A DNA stretch of 64,000 nucleotides, taken from an uncultured Flavobacteriaceae bacterium (GTDB taxonomy: Bacteria; Bacteroidota; Bacteroidia; Flavobacteriales; Flavobacteriaceae). Within the stretch, counting starts at the first letter, position 1, and each line of letters begins with the position of its first letter. The notes under the pieces were generated by a model. The model saw nothing but the letters and a program-made list of their open reading frames with translations, was not told the DNA's origin and ran no database searches. This document shows, piece after piece, positions 54,477 through 63,645 of this stretch. The stretch spans positions 37,499 to 101,498 of the forward strand of contig CANLCJ010000011.1 of the NCBI GenBank assembly GCA_947489085.1. Reading direction: 5' to 3'. The position numbers and the translations under genes are program-made.

Positions 54477-55184
54477 TTAGTGCTGTAAATGGTTTAGAAT
54501 ATCTTTTAAACATTGCACCGTTTTATAGGTTTTTCCTTTTGTTTCTTGTGCCGTAACTTGCTCATGCGCCCAGGTGGTATGGAAGGGTACATGTATGGCT
54601 TTTGCATTTATATGAACTAAAGGTAACACATCGGACTTTAAAGAGTTTCCTACCATTAAAAAATGCTCTGGTTTTATCTTTAAATGTTTTAAAAGTTTAG
54701 CGTAATTGGCTTCCTTTTTATCACTTAGCACTTCTATATGATGAAAATATTTTGATAACCCCGACTTTTCTAATTTTCGTTCTTGATCCAACAAATCGCC
54801 TTTGGTTGCCAAAATAAGTCTGTAATTTTTAGATAATTTTTCTAGCACTTCCTCTACACCATCCAACAGATCTACGGGAGCATTAAGCATGTCTTTCCCA
54901 ATATTAAGTATCTTTTCTATTACAGTATTAGGTAGTGTATAATTGGAAAGTTCTAAGGCACACTCTACCATAGATAATGTAAACGCCTTAACACCGTATC
55001 CATATAATTCCAGATTGCCTATTTCCTTTTTAAAGAGCTCTTGGTCTATTTTATTAGGGGTTTCGAAACCTGAGAGCAGTTTAGAGAAGTTGGCTTCTGC
55101 ATCTCTAAAATACGTTTCGTTTATCCAAAGTGTATCGTCTGCATCAAAGCCTATAACCTTAATATCTTTATAATCTATTTCCAT
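54477..55184 (-). CDS. HAD-superfamily hydrolase
   Basis: About 235 residues. The nucleophile motif is [17 protein letters not shown] near the N-terminus, motif II is LILATKG, and the third motif region has [15 protein letters not shown] and [14 protein letters not shown]. Like the YjjG/yfnB-type cytosolic phosphatases, it should remove a phosphate from a small metabolite. The ATG at 55182-55184 (MEIDYKD) is chosen; a longer frame runs back into kdsB. It overlaps the end of kdsB by 10 bases, so it is cotranscribed with it. Confidence 0.82.
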   Translation of the reverse strand: MEIDYKDIKVIGFDADDTLWINETYFRDAEANFSKLLSGFETPNKIDQELFKKEIGNLELYGYGVKAFTLSMVECALELSNYTLPNTVIEKILNIGKDMLNAPVDLLDGVEEVLEKLSKNYRLILATKGDLLDQERKLEKSGLSKYFHHIEVLSDKKEANYAKLLKHLKIKPEHFLMVGNSLKSDVLPLVHINAKAIHVPFHTTWAHEQVTAQETKGKTYKTVQCLKDILNHLQH

Positions 55185-55903
55185 AGTTGCTTTGCCTGTT
55201 CTAAATCTTCTGGTGTATCTATCCCTACGCTTTCTACTGTTGTTTCCACCATTTTTATACGTTTTCCATATTCTAAATAACGTATGCATTCAATTTTTTC
55301 TGAAGCTTCTAAAGCCAGCATTGGCAGTCTGTGAAAATCTAAAATGGCTTGCTTTCTAAAGGCATAAATGCCTTTATGTTTAAAATATCTTACACCTGCA
55401 TTCTCGTCTCTTGGGTAAGGTATAGGACTTCTGGAAAAATAGAGGGCAAAGTTATTTTGGTCTACAATTACCTTTACAACATTAGGGTTTTCTATAACTG
55501 TAGTATCTGTAATATGTACCATTAAAGAGGCCAAGTCTACAGTGTGGGCTTTGTCTGCTTTAAAAACAGCAATAAGTTTTTCTAAAGACACTTTATCTAT
55601 AAAAGGTTCGTCACCTTGAACGTTTATAACCACATCGATATCTAGGTTTTCTACTGCTTCTGCAATTCTATCGCTCCCACAATCGTGACGCTTCTTGCTC
55701 ATAATTACTTTACCACCACGAGCTTCAATTTCGTTATAAATAATAGTACTATCTGTAACCACAAAGACATCGTCGAATAGTTTTGTGGCAACTGTAGCCT
55801 CGTAAGTTCTAATAATTACAGGTTTTCCGCCTAAATCCTTCATTAACTTCCCAGGAAAACGGGAGGCTTCGTACCGTGCGGGAATCATTGCTATAATTTT
55901 CAT
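55175..55903 (-). CDS. kdsB: 3-deoxy-manno-octulosonate cytidylyltransferase
   Basis: 242 residues; activates KDO with CTP for lipopolysaccharide core synthesis. The N-terminal signature [15 protein letters not shown], the middle [20 protein letters not shown] and VQGDEPFI, and the later [14 protein letters not shown] are characteristic. Length is typical. It heads a short operon with the HAD hydrolase and possibly the acyltransferase. Confidence 0.95.
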   Translation of the reverse strand: MKIIAMIPARYEASRFPGKLMKDLGGKPVIIRTYEATVATKLFDDVFVVTDSTIIYNEIEARGGKVIMSKKRHDCGSDRIAEAVENLDIDVVINVQGDEPFIDKVSLEKLIAVFKADKAHTVDLASLMVHITDTTVIENPNVVKVIVDQNNFALYFSRSPIPYPRDENAGVRYFKHKGIYAFRKQAILDFHRLPMLALEASEKIECIRYLEYGKRIKMVETTVESVGIDTPEDLEQAKQLWK

Positions 55904-56008
55904 TTGCTGATTTTAATTCAATTTCAAAAGTACCAAATATTTATTATAAAGTGTCTGCCTGTATGTTCTTAGCGACTTGGAGTATATTGTAAAAATGTTA
56001 ATTGTGGT

Positions 56009-57433
56009 TTAGTCTTCAAAAAAATCGTTTTTAAAACCTATAAGGTATAATTTGCTCTTGGCTCTTGTAATTGCTGTATATAACCACCTTAAATAATCTT
56101 TATCTATACCATTGGGCAAGTAGGGCTGCTCAACAAATACAGTATTCCATTGCCCACCTTGAGACTTATGGCAGGTTATGGCATAAGAGAATTTTACTTG
56201 TAAAGCATTAAAATAACTGTTGTTTTTAACTTTTATAAACTTCTTGTATTTGGTGGTTTCCTGTTCATAATCTTTCATAACCTCTTCATACAATCTATTG
56301 GAGTCTTCGTAAGATAACGAAGGGGTCTCTGCATCTATAGTATCTAGTAGTAGTACTGTTTCAAAAGGACGCATTTTTGGGTAATCTACCATGCGTATTT
56401 TAACTTCAGCAAAGCGAAATCCATATAATTCTTTAATACTAAAAATTTCCAGTACTTCAATTATGTCGCCATTAGCTATAAACCCAGCTTCTGTATTCGG
56501 TTTAATCCAGAAATAATTATTCTTTACGACCATTAGGTAATCTCCTGCGGTAAGCTCGTTTTCATTAAACAAAATGCGGCTGCGTATTTGTTGATTATAC
56601 AAATTAGCGCGCTTATTACTTCTAACGATTATAGCGGTTTCCTCGTTTCCTAAATCATCATAAGCTCCATTTATAGCATCCATAATTTCGTAACCGTCTA
56701 TTAAGCGTATTATATCTTTAAATCCTTTTAGATCGAATTTAAACGTATCGAAAAAACTATTTGCTATTGCTTCTCGTATTTGTGTGGCATTGGCAAGTAT
56801 TCCAGAATCTAATCCTTGGCGCACCACTTCGTCCAATTCCATTTTAGTTACTTCTTTATCGTAATTTAAAGCCAGTCTGTTTTCATCTAAAGCAGGACTT
56901 AAATCTAATTTTACTGGGGGCAATTGTGCTGTATCTCCAACAAATAAGAGTTTGCACTTATGCCCTGCGTATACATATTGTACAAGATCGTCCAGAAGCG
57001 ATCCGTTTTCAAATAATTTAGAATCGGCAGGCGTATCAGGAATCATAGAGGCCTCGTCTACAATAAAAATGGTGTTTTTATGCTTGTTGGGTTGTAATAC
57101 AAACTTAACTCCACCTCCACTACTCTTTTTAGGAAAATATATTTTTTTGTGGATGGTAAACGCTTCTTTTTTAGAATAATTGGCTATAACCTTGGCTGCT
57201 CTGCCTGTGGGTGCTAATAATACAGCACTCTTTTTTAGTTTCCATAAATTATTTACAACGGTACTTATAAGTGTTGTTTTTCCTGTACCAGCATACCCTT
57301 TTAATACATATAGAGCATTAGGAGTATCTGCTAGAATAAAATTTGAAAGTTGTTGTAATACAATGTCTTGTTTTAGGGTAGGTTGGAATGGAAATTGCTG
57401 TTTTACTAGTGAATAAAATTCCGCAGAGGTCAT
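56009..57433 (-). CDS. RecD-like ATP-dependent helicase
   Basis: 474 residues of helicase superfamily 1. The Walker A motif is LKGYAGTGKTTLI, Walker B is FIVDEASMI, and the C-terminal motifs are AITCHKSQGGQWNTVFV and YTAITRAKSKLYLIG. The family unwinds DNA 5' to 3', and such short proteins are found in many Bacteroidota. It is not the full RecD of RecBCD, since no RecB or RecC gene is near. Function in repair is inferred. It is monocistronic and divergent from the gene at 57563. Confidence 0.9.
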   Translation of the reverse strand: MTSAEFYSLVKQQFPFQPTLKQDIVLQQLSNFILADTPNALYVLKGYAGTGKTTLISTVVNNLWKLKKSAVLLAPTGRAAKVIANYSKKEAFTIHKKIYFPKKSSGGGVKFVLQPNKHKNTIFIVDEASMIPDTPADSKLFENGSLLDDLVQYVYAGHKCKLLFVGDTAQLPPVKLDLSPALDENRLALNYDKEVTKMELDEVVRQGLDSGILANATQIREAIANSFFDTFKFDLKGFKDIIRLIDGYEIMDAINGAYDDLGNEETAIIVRSNKRANLYNQQIRSRILFNENELTAGDYLMVVKNNYFWIKPNTEAGFIANGDIIEVLEIFSIKELYGFRFAEVKIRMVDYPKMRPFETVLLLDTIDAETPSLSYEDSNRLYEEVMKDYEQETTKYKKFIKVKNNSYFNALQVKFSYAITCHKSQGGQWNTVFVEQPYLPNGIDKDYLRWLYTAITRAKSKLYLIGFKNDFFED

Positions 57434-57517
57434 TAAGATTAAGGTGAAGGATTAGAATAAAATCAAAGATAGAAATGATTTTTATTAAGATAGGTTTTTA
57501 CGATTAAAAAAAAATTG

Positions 57518-57525
57518 TAGATTTG
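57518..57525 (+). promoter_or_regulatory. -7 promoter element for the 57563-59659 operon
   Basis: TAGATTTG followed by C matches TAnnTTTG exactly, 37 bases before the ATG at 57563. Transcription would start near 57531. Confidence 0.55.
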
Positions 57526-57562
57526 CGGGAGACCATAAATAAATTTATACAAAGAAAAAAAT

Positions 57563-58303
57563 ATGTTAACAGTAGTTCTAGTTGTAGTTGGCGCAATACT
57601 TCTTACGATACTTATCGTAAAACTTATAGATAAATTTGTACCTACAAAATTTAAATCTGTATTGATGATTGCCTTGTGGGTTTTGATATTATTCTTAGGC
57701 TACAAAACATTCATGTCTGTTTATAGTCCTATCAAATTTAATAAAATTAAACAAGAGCGTTATGCTAAGGTGATACAGAGTTTAAAAGATATTAGAACAT
57801 CTCAAACTGCACATAGAACTGTAACAGGGCGATTTGCTGGTAATTTTGGACAGTTAGTTAATTTTATAGAAACTGGACAGTTTACGCTAGTAGAACGAAG
57901 AGATACAAGTATTCTAGATGCAGAAAAAACTAAGCTTTTTGGTGTTGATACTTATAAAGATAGTATTATAGTAGACACTCTAGGGTATACGCCTGTAAAG
58001 GATTCTTTATTTAAAAACTCGGACCGTTATAAAACTATGATGAATGTTCCCGCTGGAAAAGAAGGTGCTAAGTTTAACTTACAACAAGGTTTTGTATACC
58101 AAAACGATGTGGAAATACCTGTATTTGAAGCTTCTGTGGATAAGGACGTTGTATTATACGATCAAGATAAAAACTTAGTCTACGAAGAGAAACAAGTTAT
58201 TTCTTCTATTGTAGGAGTACAAGGAGACAAGATCAAAGTGGGAAGCATGGACGAGGCAAGTATAGTTGGTAACTGGCCAAAAATTTATGATACAAACGAC
58301 TAG
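57563..58303 (+). CDS. Conserved hypothetical membrane-anchored protein
   Basis: 246 residues. Two adjacent N-terminal transmembrane helices (MLTVVLVVVGAILLTILIVK and LMIALWVLILFLGYKTF) precede a soluble domain containing RYAKVIQSLKDIRTSQTAHR and VTGRFAGNFGQLVNFIETG. The IQSLKDIRTSQTAHRTVTGRF segment resembles a pilin-like or bacteroidal hypothetical family often found before DUF3822. The function is not recognised. It starts an operon with DUF3822 (overlap of 17 bases) and rsmD (overlap of 1 base in the next pair). Confidence 0.72.
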   Translation: MLTVVLVVVGAILLTILIVKLIDKFVPTKFKSVLMIALWVLILFLGYKTFMSVYSPIKFNKIKQERYAKVIQSLKDIRTSQTAHRTVTGRFAGNFGQLVNFIETGQFTLVERRDTSILDAEKTKLFGVDTYKDSIIVDTLGYTPVKDSLFKNSDRYKTMMNVPAGKEGAKFNLQQGFVYQNDVEIPVFEASVDKDVVLYDQDKNLVYEEKQVISSIVGVQGDKIKVGSMDEASIVGNWPKIYDTND

Positions 58304-59111
58304 TACATTACAAAACGTTAAGTACAATAAAAAGCTGTCCATTCAATTTGGTTTGAATGGACTTTCTTTTTGTGTTCTAGATACGCTGAACCAAAAAATT
58401 TTGGCGCTAGAAAGTATGCCTTTCGATAAGAAGTGCAATCCGTATGAAGCTTTAGAACGCTTAATGCATTATTTTGATGCTAGGATGTATCTTCAAGATA
58501 AATTCGATGAGGTTTTGGTTATGCACGAAAATAACCTTTCTACCTTAGTACCCAATACCATTTTTAACGAAGCCTATTTAGCCGATTATTTAAAATTTAA
58601 TTCTAAGATTTTACAATCTGACCATTTGAGTTTCGATGGTTTAGAATTTGAAAATTGTAAAAACGTTTACGTACCTTATGTAAATGCCAACAATTATATT
58701 TATGATGCATTTGGTAGCTTTACTTATAAGCACTTTTCTACAGTGCTAATAGAAACGCTTCTAAAAAAAGAACAAAAGAATACTAATGGCAGTACTTTAT
58801 ACATCCACTTAGGGTATAAACATTTTGAAATTGTTGCTGTTAGAAATGCCAAATTGCAGTTCTATAATACGTTCGAATACAATAACGTTCAGGATTTTGC
58901 GTATTATACCTTGTTTACTGTAGAACAATTGGGTTACGATACAGAAACTATACCTGTAGCACTTATTGGTAAAGCTATAGCAGAAGATGAATACTATAAG
59001 ATATTATACAAGTATATAAGACACGTTAGTATTTCCAAGAACCAAAATAGTTTTAATATAGACAATACTGATACTGAATATTCTAATTTCACCATTTTAA
59101 ATAGTTTTTAA
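58287..59111 (+). CDS. DUF3822 family protein
   Basis: 274 residues with the features of DUF3822: KLSIQFGLNGLSFCVLD, VLVMHENNLSTLVPN, FGSFTYKHFSTVLIETLL and HFEIVAVRNAKLQFYNTF. The fold is expected to be an actin-like ATPase related one, but no ATP-binding motif is seen. The ATG at 58287 overlaps the end of the upstream gene by 17 bases; a TTG at 58266 would be longer. It overlaps rsmD by one base at 59111, so translation is probably coupled. Confidence 0.82.
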   Translation: MIQTTSTLQNVKYNKKLSIQFGLNGLSFCVLDTLNQKILALESMPFDKKCNPYEALERLMHYFDARMYLQDKFDEVLVMHENNLSTLVPNTIFNEAYLADYLKFNSKILQSDHLSFDGLEFENCKNVYVPYVNANNYIYDAFGSFTYKHFSTVLIETLLKKEQKNTNGSTLYIHLGYKHFEIVAVRNAKLQFYNTFEYNNVQDFAYYTLFTVEQLGYDTETIPVALIGKAIAEDEYYKILYKYIRHVSISKNQNSFNIDNTDTEYSNFTILNSF

Positions 59112-59659
59112 TGCGTATTATTTCTGGTTTATACAAGAGTAGAAAAATTGTAGCTCCTAAAAAGCTACCTGTTCGCCCTACTACAGACATGGCTAAAGAG
59201 TCTTTGTTTAATATTTTAAATAACAATTATTATTTCGATGCTATTTCTGTTATAGACTTATTCTCTGGTACAGGTAATATTAGTTACGAGTTTGCCTCTA
59301 GAGGCACGTCTCGTATTATTTCGGTAGACGAAAATTTTGGTTGCGTTAAGTTTATTACAGAAACAGCAACTGCATTTAAAATGCCTATAGAAACCATTAA
59401 AAGCGATGTTTTTAAGTTTTTAGAGCATACACATTTTACTGCAGATGTTATTTTTGCAGACCCACCCTACAATTTTACTTTAGAGCAATTCTCTAAAATC
59501 CCAGAATTGGTTTTTCAAAATAATTTATTACATAATGAGGGTATGCTTGTTGTAGAACACTCTAAACATACCGATTTATCTGCACTCCCCTTTTTTAGCT
59601 ATGCTAAGAGTTACGGTGGTAATATGTTTAGTTTTTTTGAAGTTGCTACAGATAATTAA
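59111..59659 (+). CDS. rsmD: 16S rRNA (guanine966-N2)-methyltransferase
   Basis: 182 residues. The N-terminal RIISGLYKSRKIVAPK and RPTTDMAKESLFNIL are characteristic of RsmD. The SAM-binding region is SVIDLFSGTGNISYEFASRG, and the catalytic DPPY motif is FADPPYNF. It methylates G966 of 16S rRNA on the small subunit. The start codon overlaps the DUF3822 stop (TAATG). It is the third gene of the operon. Confidence 0.93.
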   Translation: MRIISGLYKSRKIVAPKKLPVRPTTDMAKESLFNILNNNYYFDAISVIDLFSGTGNISYEFASRGTSRIISVDENFGCVKFITETATAFKMPIETIKSDVFKFLEHTHFTADVIFADPPYNFTLEQFSKIPELVFQNNLLHNEGMLVVEHSKHTDLSALPFFSYAKSYGGNMFSFFEVATDN

Positions 59660-59660
59660 A

Positions 59661-59696
59661 GCCCCCTTTTAATGGCTTTACTCAAAAAAAGAGGGC
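59661..59696. terminator. Terminator between rsmD and rnpB
   Basis: GCCCCCTTTT (59661-59670) pairs with AAAAGAGGGC (59687-59696) with one mismatch. rsmD (+) and rnpB (-) converge here, so the hairpin may stop both transcripts. Confidence 0.6.
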
Positions 59697-59708
59697 ATTT
59701 ATAATTTA

Positions 59709-60008
59709 GCAAATCTATAAGCCGAATTCTGTATTACGCTTAAGCGTAATCCTTATCATTTATCTCAATATATTGTTGCCAATATACTTTAGCTGCCTAC
59801 CCTCCAGCAATAAAACGTGCCGCTCTTAAACGCTGGTATACATGGCATTGCACCGCATAGAGTTTACCTGGTTTCACTACAGCTTAACCTGTACATTCTT
59901 TCTGTTGCACTTTTCCTAACCTTTCGGCCGGTGGCCGTTAGCCACTATGCTGCACTATGGTGTTCGGACTTTCCTCTGCGCTTAAAGCGTAGCGATAAGG
60001 CGATTTAC
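59709..60008 (-). ncRNA. rnpB: RNase P RNA (bacterial type A)
   Basis: The minus strand carries GAGGAAAGTCCGAACACC (the conserved 5' core element, complement of about 59959-59977) and, near the 3' end, ACAGAATTCGGCTTAT (complement of 59717-59732), both diagnostic of RNase P RNA. The ends GTAAATC (5', 60008-60002) and GATTTGC (3', 59715-59709) pair with one wobble to form helix P1, giving about 300 nucleotides. This RNA cleaves the 5' leaders of pre-tRNAs with the protein RnpA, which is not in the window. Confidence 0.93.
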
Positions 60009-60013
60009 TGCCG

Positions 60014-60021
60014 CAAATCTA
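60014..60021 (-). promoter_or_regulatory. -7 promoter element of rnpB
   Basis: On the minus strand TAGATTTG is followed by C and ends 6 bases before the first base of P1, the expected distance to a transcription start. No strong -33 element is seen. Confidence 0.65.
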
Positions 60022-60506
60022 CAATTACTGTATTGTAAAAACTAAAGGAATATGAGATAATATAACTTCTTTTATTATTTTATAGAATAACACATGTTTT
60101 AGTTTTAAAAGTGTTCTGCTGGCTTGGTTTCACATCTTCCTTTTATTACAAATATATTTTAGTAAATACCTACTTCACTATTTAATTTTTATGACATAAA
60201 TTACTAGTTTGGTGCATGAAAATCTATGTTTTATTACATTTTCTTACATTTTAAGCTTTTGTTTATTCAAATTTGAATAACTGGAAAACAGATATTTAAT
60301 TGAGTAGCTGCTATATGTGTTCTGGTAAAAGGTAGAATCCGAAAAGCCTGATTATAAAAGAGTAGGAAAAAAATTAACAGTTTAACCTATCGCAACCTAA
60401 AAACAGTTTTCACCTGTAATCTTCATGTTTAAAATGATTAAAACTTAAAATTGAAAACTCCTCTTGAAGTTAACGGTACAAAATTGGCTGTTATAAAAAA
60501 TATGAA
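60022..60506. other. Intergenic stretch with an 18-base palindrome
   Basis: AT-rich, no gene recognised. TTATTCAAATTTGAATAA at 60263-60280 is a perfect palindrome, a possible operator 227 bases before the ATG at 60507. No promoter could be placed with confidence. Confidence 0.4.
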
Positions 60507-61727
60507 ATGGAAAAACAAAGTTTAGATCAGTTTATATCGCAACTGATGAATGATGATGCATCATTAAAAAAATTTCTTGCAGACCCCACTAATGGAGGTC
60601 AAGAGCATGGTATCTCCAAAGCAGAACGCGCTGTATTAAGAAGAACAATGGCACACCTGAGTAACAATAGTAAAAATGGATATTCTGTAGAGCGCCATTA
60701 TGGATCCTACAGAAGGTCTTTGCGCTTATTGCAGAATGTACTTCACCAGCATTCCAGCCATCATGCAGTTGGCCAAATGGCACTTGCTGCAGCAGCAAAT
60801 ACATCTGTAAACTTCCACATCTACTTTACTGGCAACCAAAATACTCCTGGAGCGCCTTACGATAATCCTAGTTTAGCATATAATACATATGTTACATTTA
60901 CGGGAACAAGTACAAACGGCACCATAGGATCGGCTATGGATTTTCCTAGCAATCCACCCAGTAGTGGAACTTATATAAGTAAGGCTTTTAATGTTGTTGA
61001 TAATAACCACAATCCACAAACACTAACATATACAGCTGTACAAAATCAAGGCGACTGGTATATTCAAACATTTACCCTTACTAATAGTAGTGGTGCAAGC
61101 CAAGTGTACAATCTTCCTTTTAACCCTACTACAGATCACGAACCATTTTGGTATTATTCCTTAAATGGCGAAGCCATAGTACCTAACCAATATGGTTATT
61201 ACTCTAAAAACAACAATGCAAACCAGGGAGGACTAGCCAATAGCTTTGTATCTGCACAATTAAATGGATCTACTTCTGTATTTTGGCAAGCTATAGCACC
61301 AGACTCTGCCTATGGATTTTCCCCTTGTTTCCAAAACCCAAACACATCTTACATAGTGCTTGGTTTACCTGTAAGCAATAAACCTGTTATACATAAAGGA
61401 AATATTTTTTATAGAAATACTATTCCTAATGTGTATATAGACCCTAATGTTAATAAATGGATACTATCAAGTACAACTAACGGCACTGGAAATATTGTTA
61501 CAGATGATGTTATGGAACTTTATGTTATTAAACCTGGAGGTGCTACAAAGCTATATGATTATGATTATAGTAATAATTGCAGTGGAATAATTACTCCAAC
61601 AGCACCAGTAGATATCACTTCGTATTTAAATGCATATAAAGGGCAGTATATTACCCTAGAGCTTATATGTAAAGATAAATGCGGCGGCGTAGAAAGGTCT
61701 TCTGGGTATATTTTGGTTCCTGCCTAA
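60507..61727 (+). CDS. Unrecognised beta-rich protein with a leader-like N-terminus
   Basis: 406 residues, no family recognised. The first 45 residues or so form a predicted helical unit (LDQFISQLMNDDASLKKFLA, then DP and HGISKAERAVLRRTM) that resembles LigA/Nif11-like leader domains of some secreted or peptide precursors. A histidine-rich stretch (LHQHSSHHAVGQM) and a small-residue segment ALAAAANTS, which could be a processing site, follow near residue 95. The rest is rich in Asn, Thr, Ser, Gly and Tyr with a beta pattern (YNTYVTFTGTSTNGT, YITLELICKDKCGG). There is no N-terminal signal peptide and no T9SS domain. Its terminator is at 61766. Confidence 0.5.
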   Translation: MEKQSLDQFISQLMNDDASLKKFLADPTNGGQEHGISKAERAVLRRTMAHLSNNSKNGYSVERHYGSYRRSLRLLQNVLHQHSSHHAVGQMALAAAANTSVNFHIYFTGNQNTPGAPYDNPSLAYNTYVTFTGTSTNGTIGSAMDFPSNPPSSGTYISKAFNVVDNNHNPQTLTYTAVQNQGDWYIQTFTLTNSSGASQVYNLPFNPTTDHEPFWYYSLNGEAIVPNQYGYYSKNNNANQGGLANSFVSAQLNGSTSVFWQAIAPDSAYGFSPCFQNPNTSYIVLGLPVSNKPVIHKGNIFYRNTIPNVYIDPNVNKWILSSTTNGTGNIVTDDVMELYVIKPGGATKLYDYDYSNNCSGIITPTAPVDITSYLNAYKGQYITLELICKDKCGGVERSSGYILVPA

Positions 61728-61765
61728 CGACGACTTAGAGTTAGATACAATACGTTTTTTACAAT

Positions 61766-61795
61766 AGAAGGTTGTTTGCTTTATAACAGCCTTCT
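61766..61795 (+). terminator. Terminator of the 60507 gene
   Basis: AGAAGGTTGTT (61766-61776) pairs with AACAGCCTTCT (61785-61795) with one G-T pair, followed by a run of T. Confidence 0.75.
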
Positions 61796-61826
61796 TTTTT
61801 TGTGCCAACTTGATTTTAGATGGTCT

Positions 61827-61949
61827 TTAATACTACAGTATAGTTTTGCTACACATTTGTTATGTAACGGCGCTAACCTAAAGCGTGTACAAGTGTTATT
61901 AGGTTTCAATTCTAGTGAAATATCCATACTAGTACAAATACTTTCAAAC
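61827..61949 (+). pseudogene. Tyrosine recombinase (XerD/phage integrase-like) remnant
   Basis: The translated segment LILQYSFATHLLCNGANLKR and then VQVLLGFNSSEISI aligns with the conserved C-terminal part of tyrosine recombinases (LRHSFATHLLENG...IQELLGHSS...). The catalytic Arg of LRH is replaced by Gln, the His of LGH by Phe, and the nucleophile Tyr region is lost. About 41 residues survive and no intact integrase is nearby. This marks an old mobile-element insertion; its borders are not visible. Confidence 0.7.
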
Positions 61950-62284
61950 TACAAGAAAACCCTTAAATTTATAGTGCAAATACCATGTATTAGCTCGTGT
62001 TATTCGATTGTTGCCGTTAGCAAAAAATGACAACAAATTATTTAATAAATTTTAACGCATCAGTACTAATTTTAAAAGAATAATGCATATTAATTTTGAA
62101 GCGTTTTATTTATTTTTTCTACGTCTTCTCTTTTTTATTTCTATTTTAGATAACCATTACTGGCACCAATACACTTTAAAAGTCAAACGCGCTTGGTTTT
62201 TAAAGCTATTTTTGATTATGTTTTAGTTTTACAACATTGTAAGTTTACAGTATGGTTTCTCTGGTTAAATTTAAATCTACTCTA

Positions 62285-63604
62285 ATGATAAAAAGCACAT
62301 GTTTACTATTTATAACTACAGTATCTATTCAATTTTGTTTTTCTCAAAGTATTGATACTTTAAAACTAAATGAATATTTCAAGCAGTTAGATGTAAACAA
62401 TAAATTTATGGGCAGTGTTGCATTGCTAAACGCTAATAAAATTACTTACAGTAACCAAATTGGTTATGCAGATGTTGAAACCCAAAAAAAACCTAATGCA
62501 GACACAAAATACAGGATTGGCTCTATCTCTAAAACTTTTACTGCTACGTTGATTTTTAAAGCTTTGGAAGAAGAAAAACTAGATTTAAATCAAACCATAA
62601 ATTATTATTTTCCCAACATAAAGAGAAGTAGCTCTATTACAATTGGTAACTTATTAAATCATCGAAGTGGAATTCATAATTTTACTGACGACAAACACTA
62701 TTTTAATTACAACACCAAGCCAAAAACTAAAGTAGAAATGTTGGCTATAATTTCAACATCTGGTAGCGATTTTGAGCCGAATTCCAAATCAAAATACAGT
62801 AATTCCAATTATTTACTTTTATCATATATACTTGAGGAAATTTATAACAAAAACTTTGCTGAAATTTTAAATGAAAAAATACTTCATCCAATCAATCTAA
62901 AAAATACTTTTTATGGAAGTAAAATTGATTTATCTAACAACGAAGCGTACTCATACCTTTATAATGAGCAATGGAAAAAACAGGCTGAAACCGATATGTC
63001 TATTCCATTAGGAGCTGGGGGTATCATATCAACTCCTACCGATTTATTGCAATTTTCTCAAGCGCTTTTTAGTTATAAAATAATATCTAAAAACAGTTTA
63101 GATGCAATGAAATTATTGAAAGATAATTACGGAATGGGAATATTTAAAATTCCTTTTCATGATAAATTTAGTTTTGGTCATTATGGATCAATTGATGGAT
63201 TTAATGCTGTTTTTGTATATTTTCCAAAAGAAAAATGTGCTGTTGCGTTAACTTCAAATGGTAACAATTATGATATTAATAGTATTTTAAATGTGTTATC
63301 GAGCAGTCTTTTTAATTTGCCTTTTCAAATTCCAACATTTACAACTTACCGATTAAAATCTGAAGATTTAGATAAATATTTAGGCATTTATTCTAGTCTT
63401 ACCTTTCCTTTAAAAATATCTATAACTAAGTTAGAGAATACGTTGTATGCACAAGCAACAGGCCAGTCTGCATTTAATTTGAAACCTACCGAAAAAGATA
63501 AATTTGAATTCGATAAAGCGGGTATAGTTATAGAGTTTGACACAGCTAACAATCAAATGGATTTAAAACAAGGTGGTAAAACTTTTAAGCTAACAAAAGA
63601 GTAA
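62285..63604 (+). CDS. Class C beta-lactamase-like serine hydrolase
   Basis: About 439 residues with a signal peptide from the ATG at 62285 (MIKSTCLLFITTVSIQFCFSQ). An ATG at 62252 gives 11 more residues. The catalytic motifs of the beta-lactamase/transpeptidase-like family are present: SxxK in YRIGSISKTFTATLIF, YxN in SKYSNSNYLLLSYILEE, and HxG in FGHYGSIDGFNAVF. Such proteins include D-amino-acid-acting esterases and peptidases; a true beta-lactamase role is not supported by sequence alone. An additional C-terminal domain (from about 345) looks like the lipocalin-type tail of this family. Confidence 0.86.
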   Translation: MIKSTCLLFITTVSIQFCFSQSIDTLKLNEYFKQLDVNNKFMGSVALLNANKITYSNQIGYADVETQKKPNADTKYRIGSISKTFTATLIFKALEEEKLDLNQTINYYFPNIKRSSSITIGNLLNHRSGIHNFTDDKHYFNYNTKPKTKVEMLAIISTSGSDFEPNSKSKYSNSNYLLLSYILEEIYNKNFAEILNEKILHPINLKNTFYGSKIDLSNNEAYSYLYNEQWKKQAETDMSIPLGAGGIISTPTDLLQFSQALFSYKIISKNSLDAMKLLKDNYGMGIFKIPFHDKFSFGHYGSIDGFNAVFVYFPKEKCAVALTSNGNNYDINSILNVLSSSLFNLPFQIPTFTTYRLKSEDLDKYLGIYSSLTFPLKISITKLENTLYAQATGQSAFNLKPTEKDKFEFDKAGIVIEFDTANNQMDLKQGGKTFKLTKE

Positions 63605-63645
63605 CTATTATGCTTATTTAACACCACTAAAATTAAAAAATAGAG

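Noticed and set aside
59817..60038. 73-codon plus-strand frame near 60 kb
   Set aside because: It lies across the RNase P RNA gene on the other strand, whose conserved core sequences explain the region.
62083..62226. 47-codon frame starting MHINFEAFYLFF
   Set aside because: It is Phe/Leu-rich by base composition, has no clear promoter or terminator of its own and no recognisable family. It lies in decayed accessory DNA.
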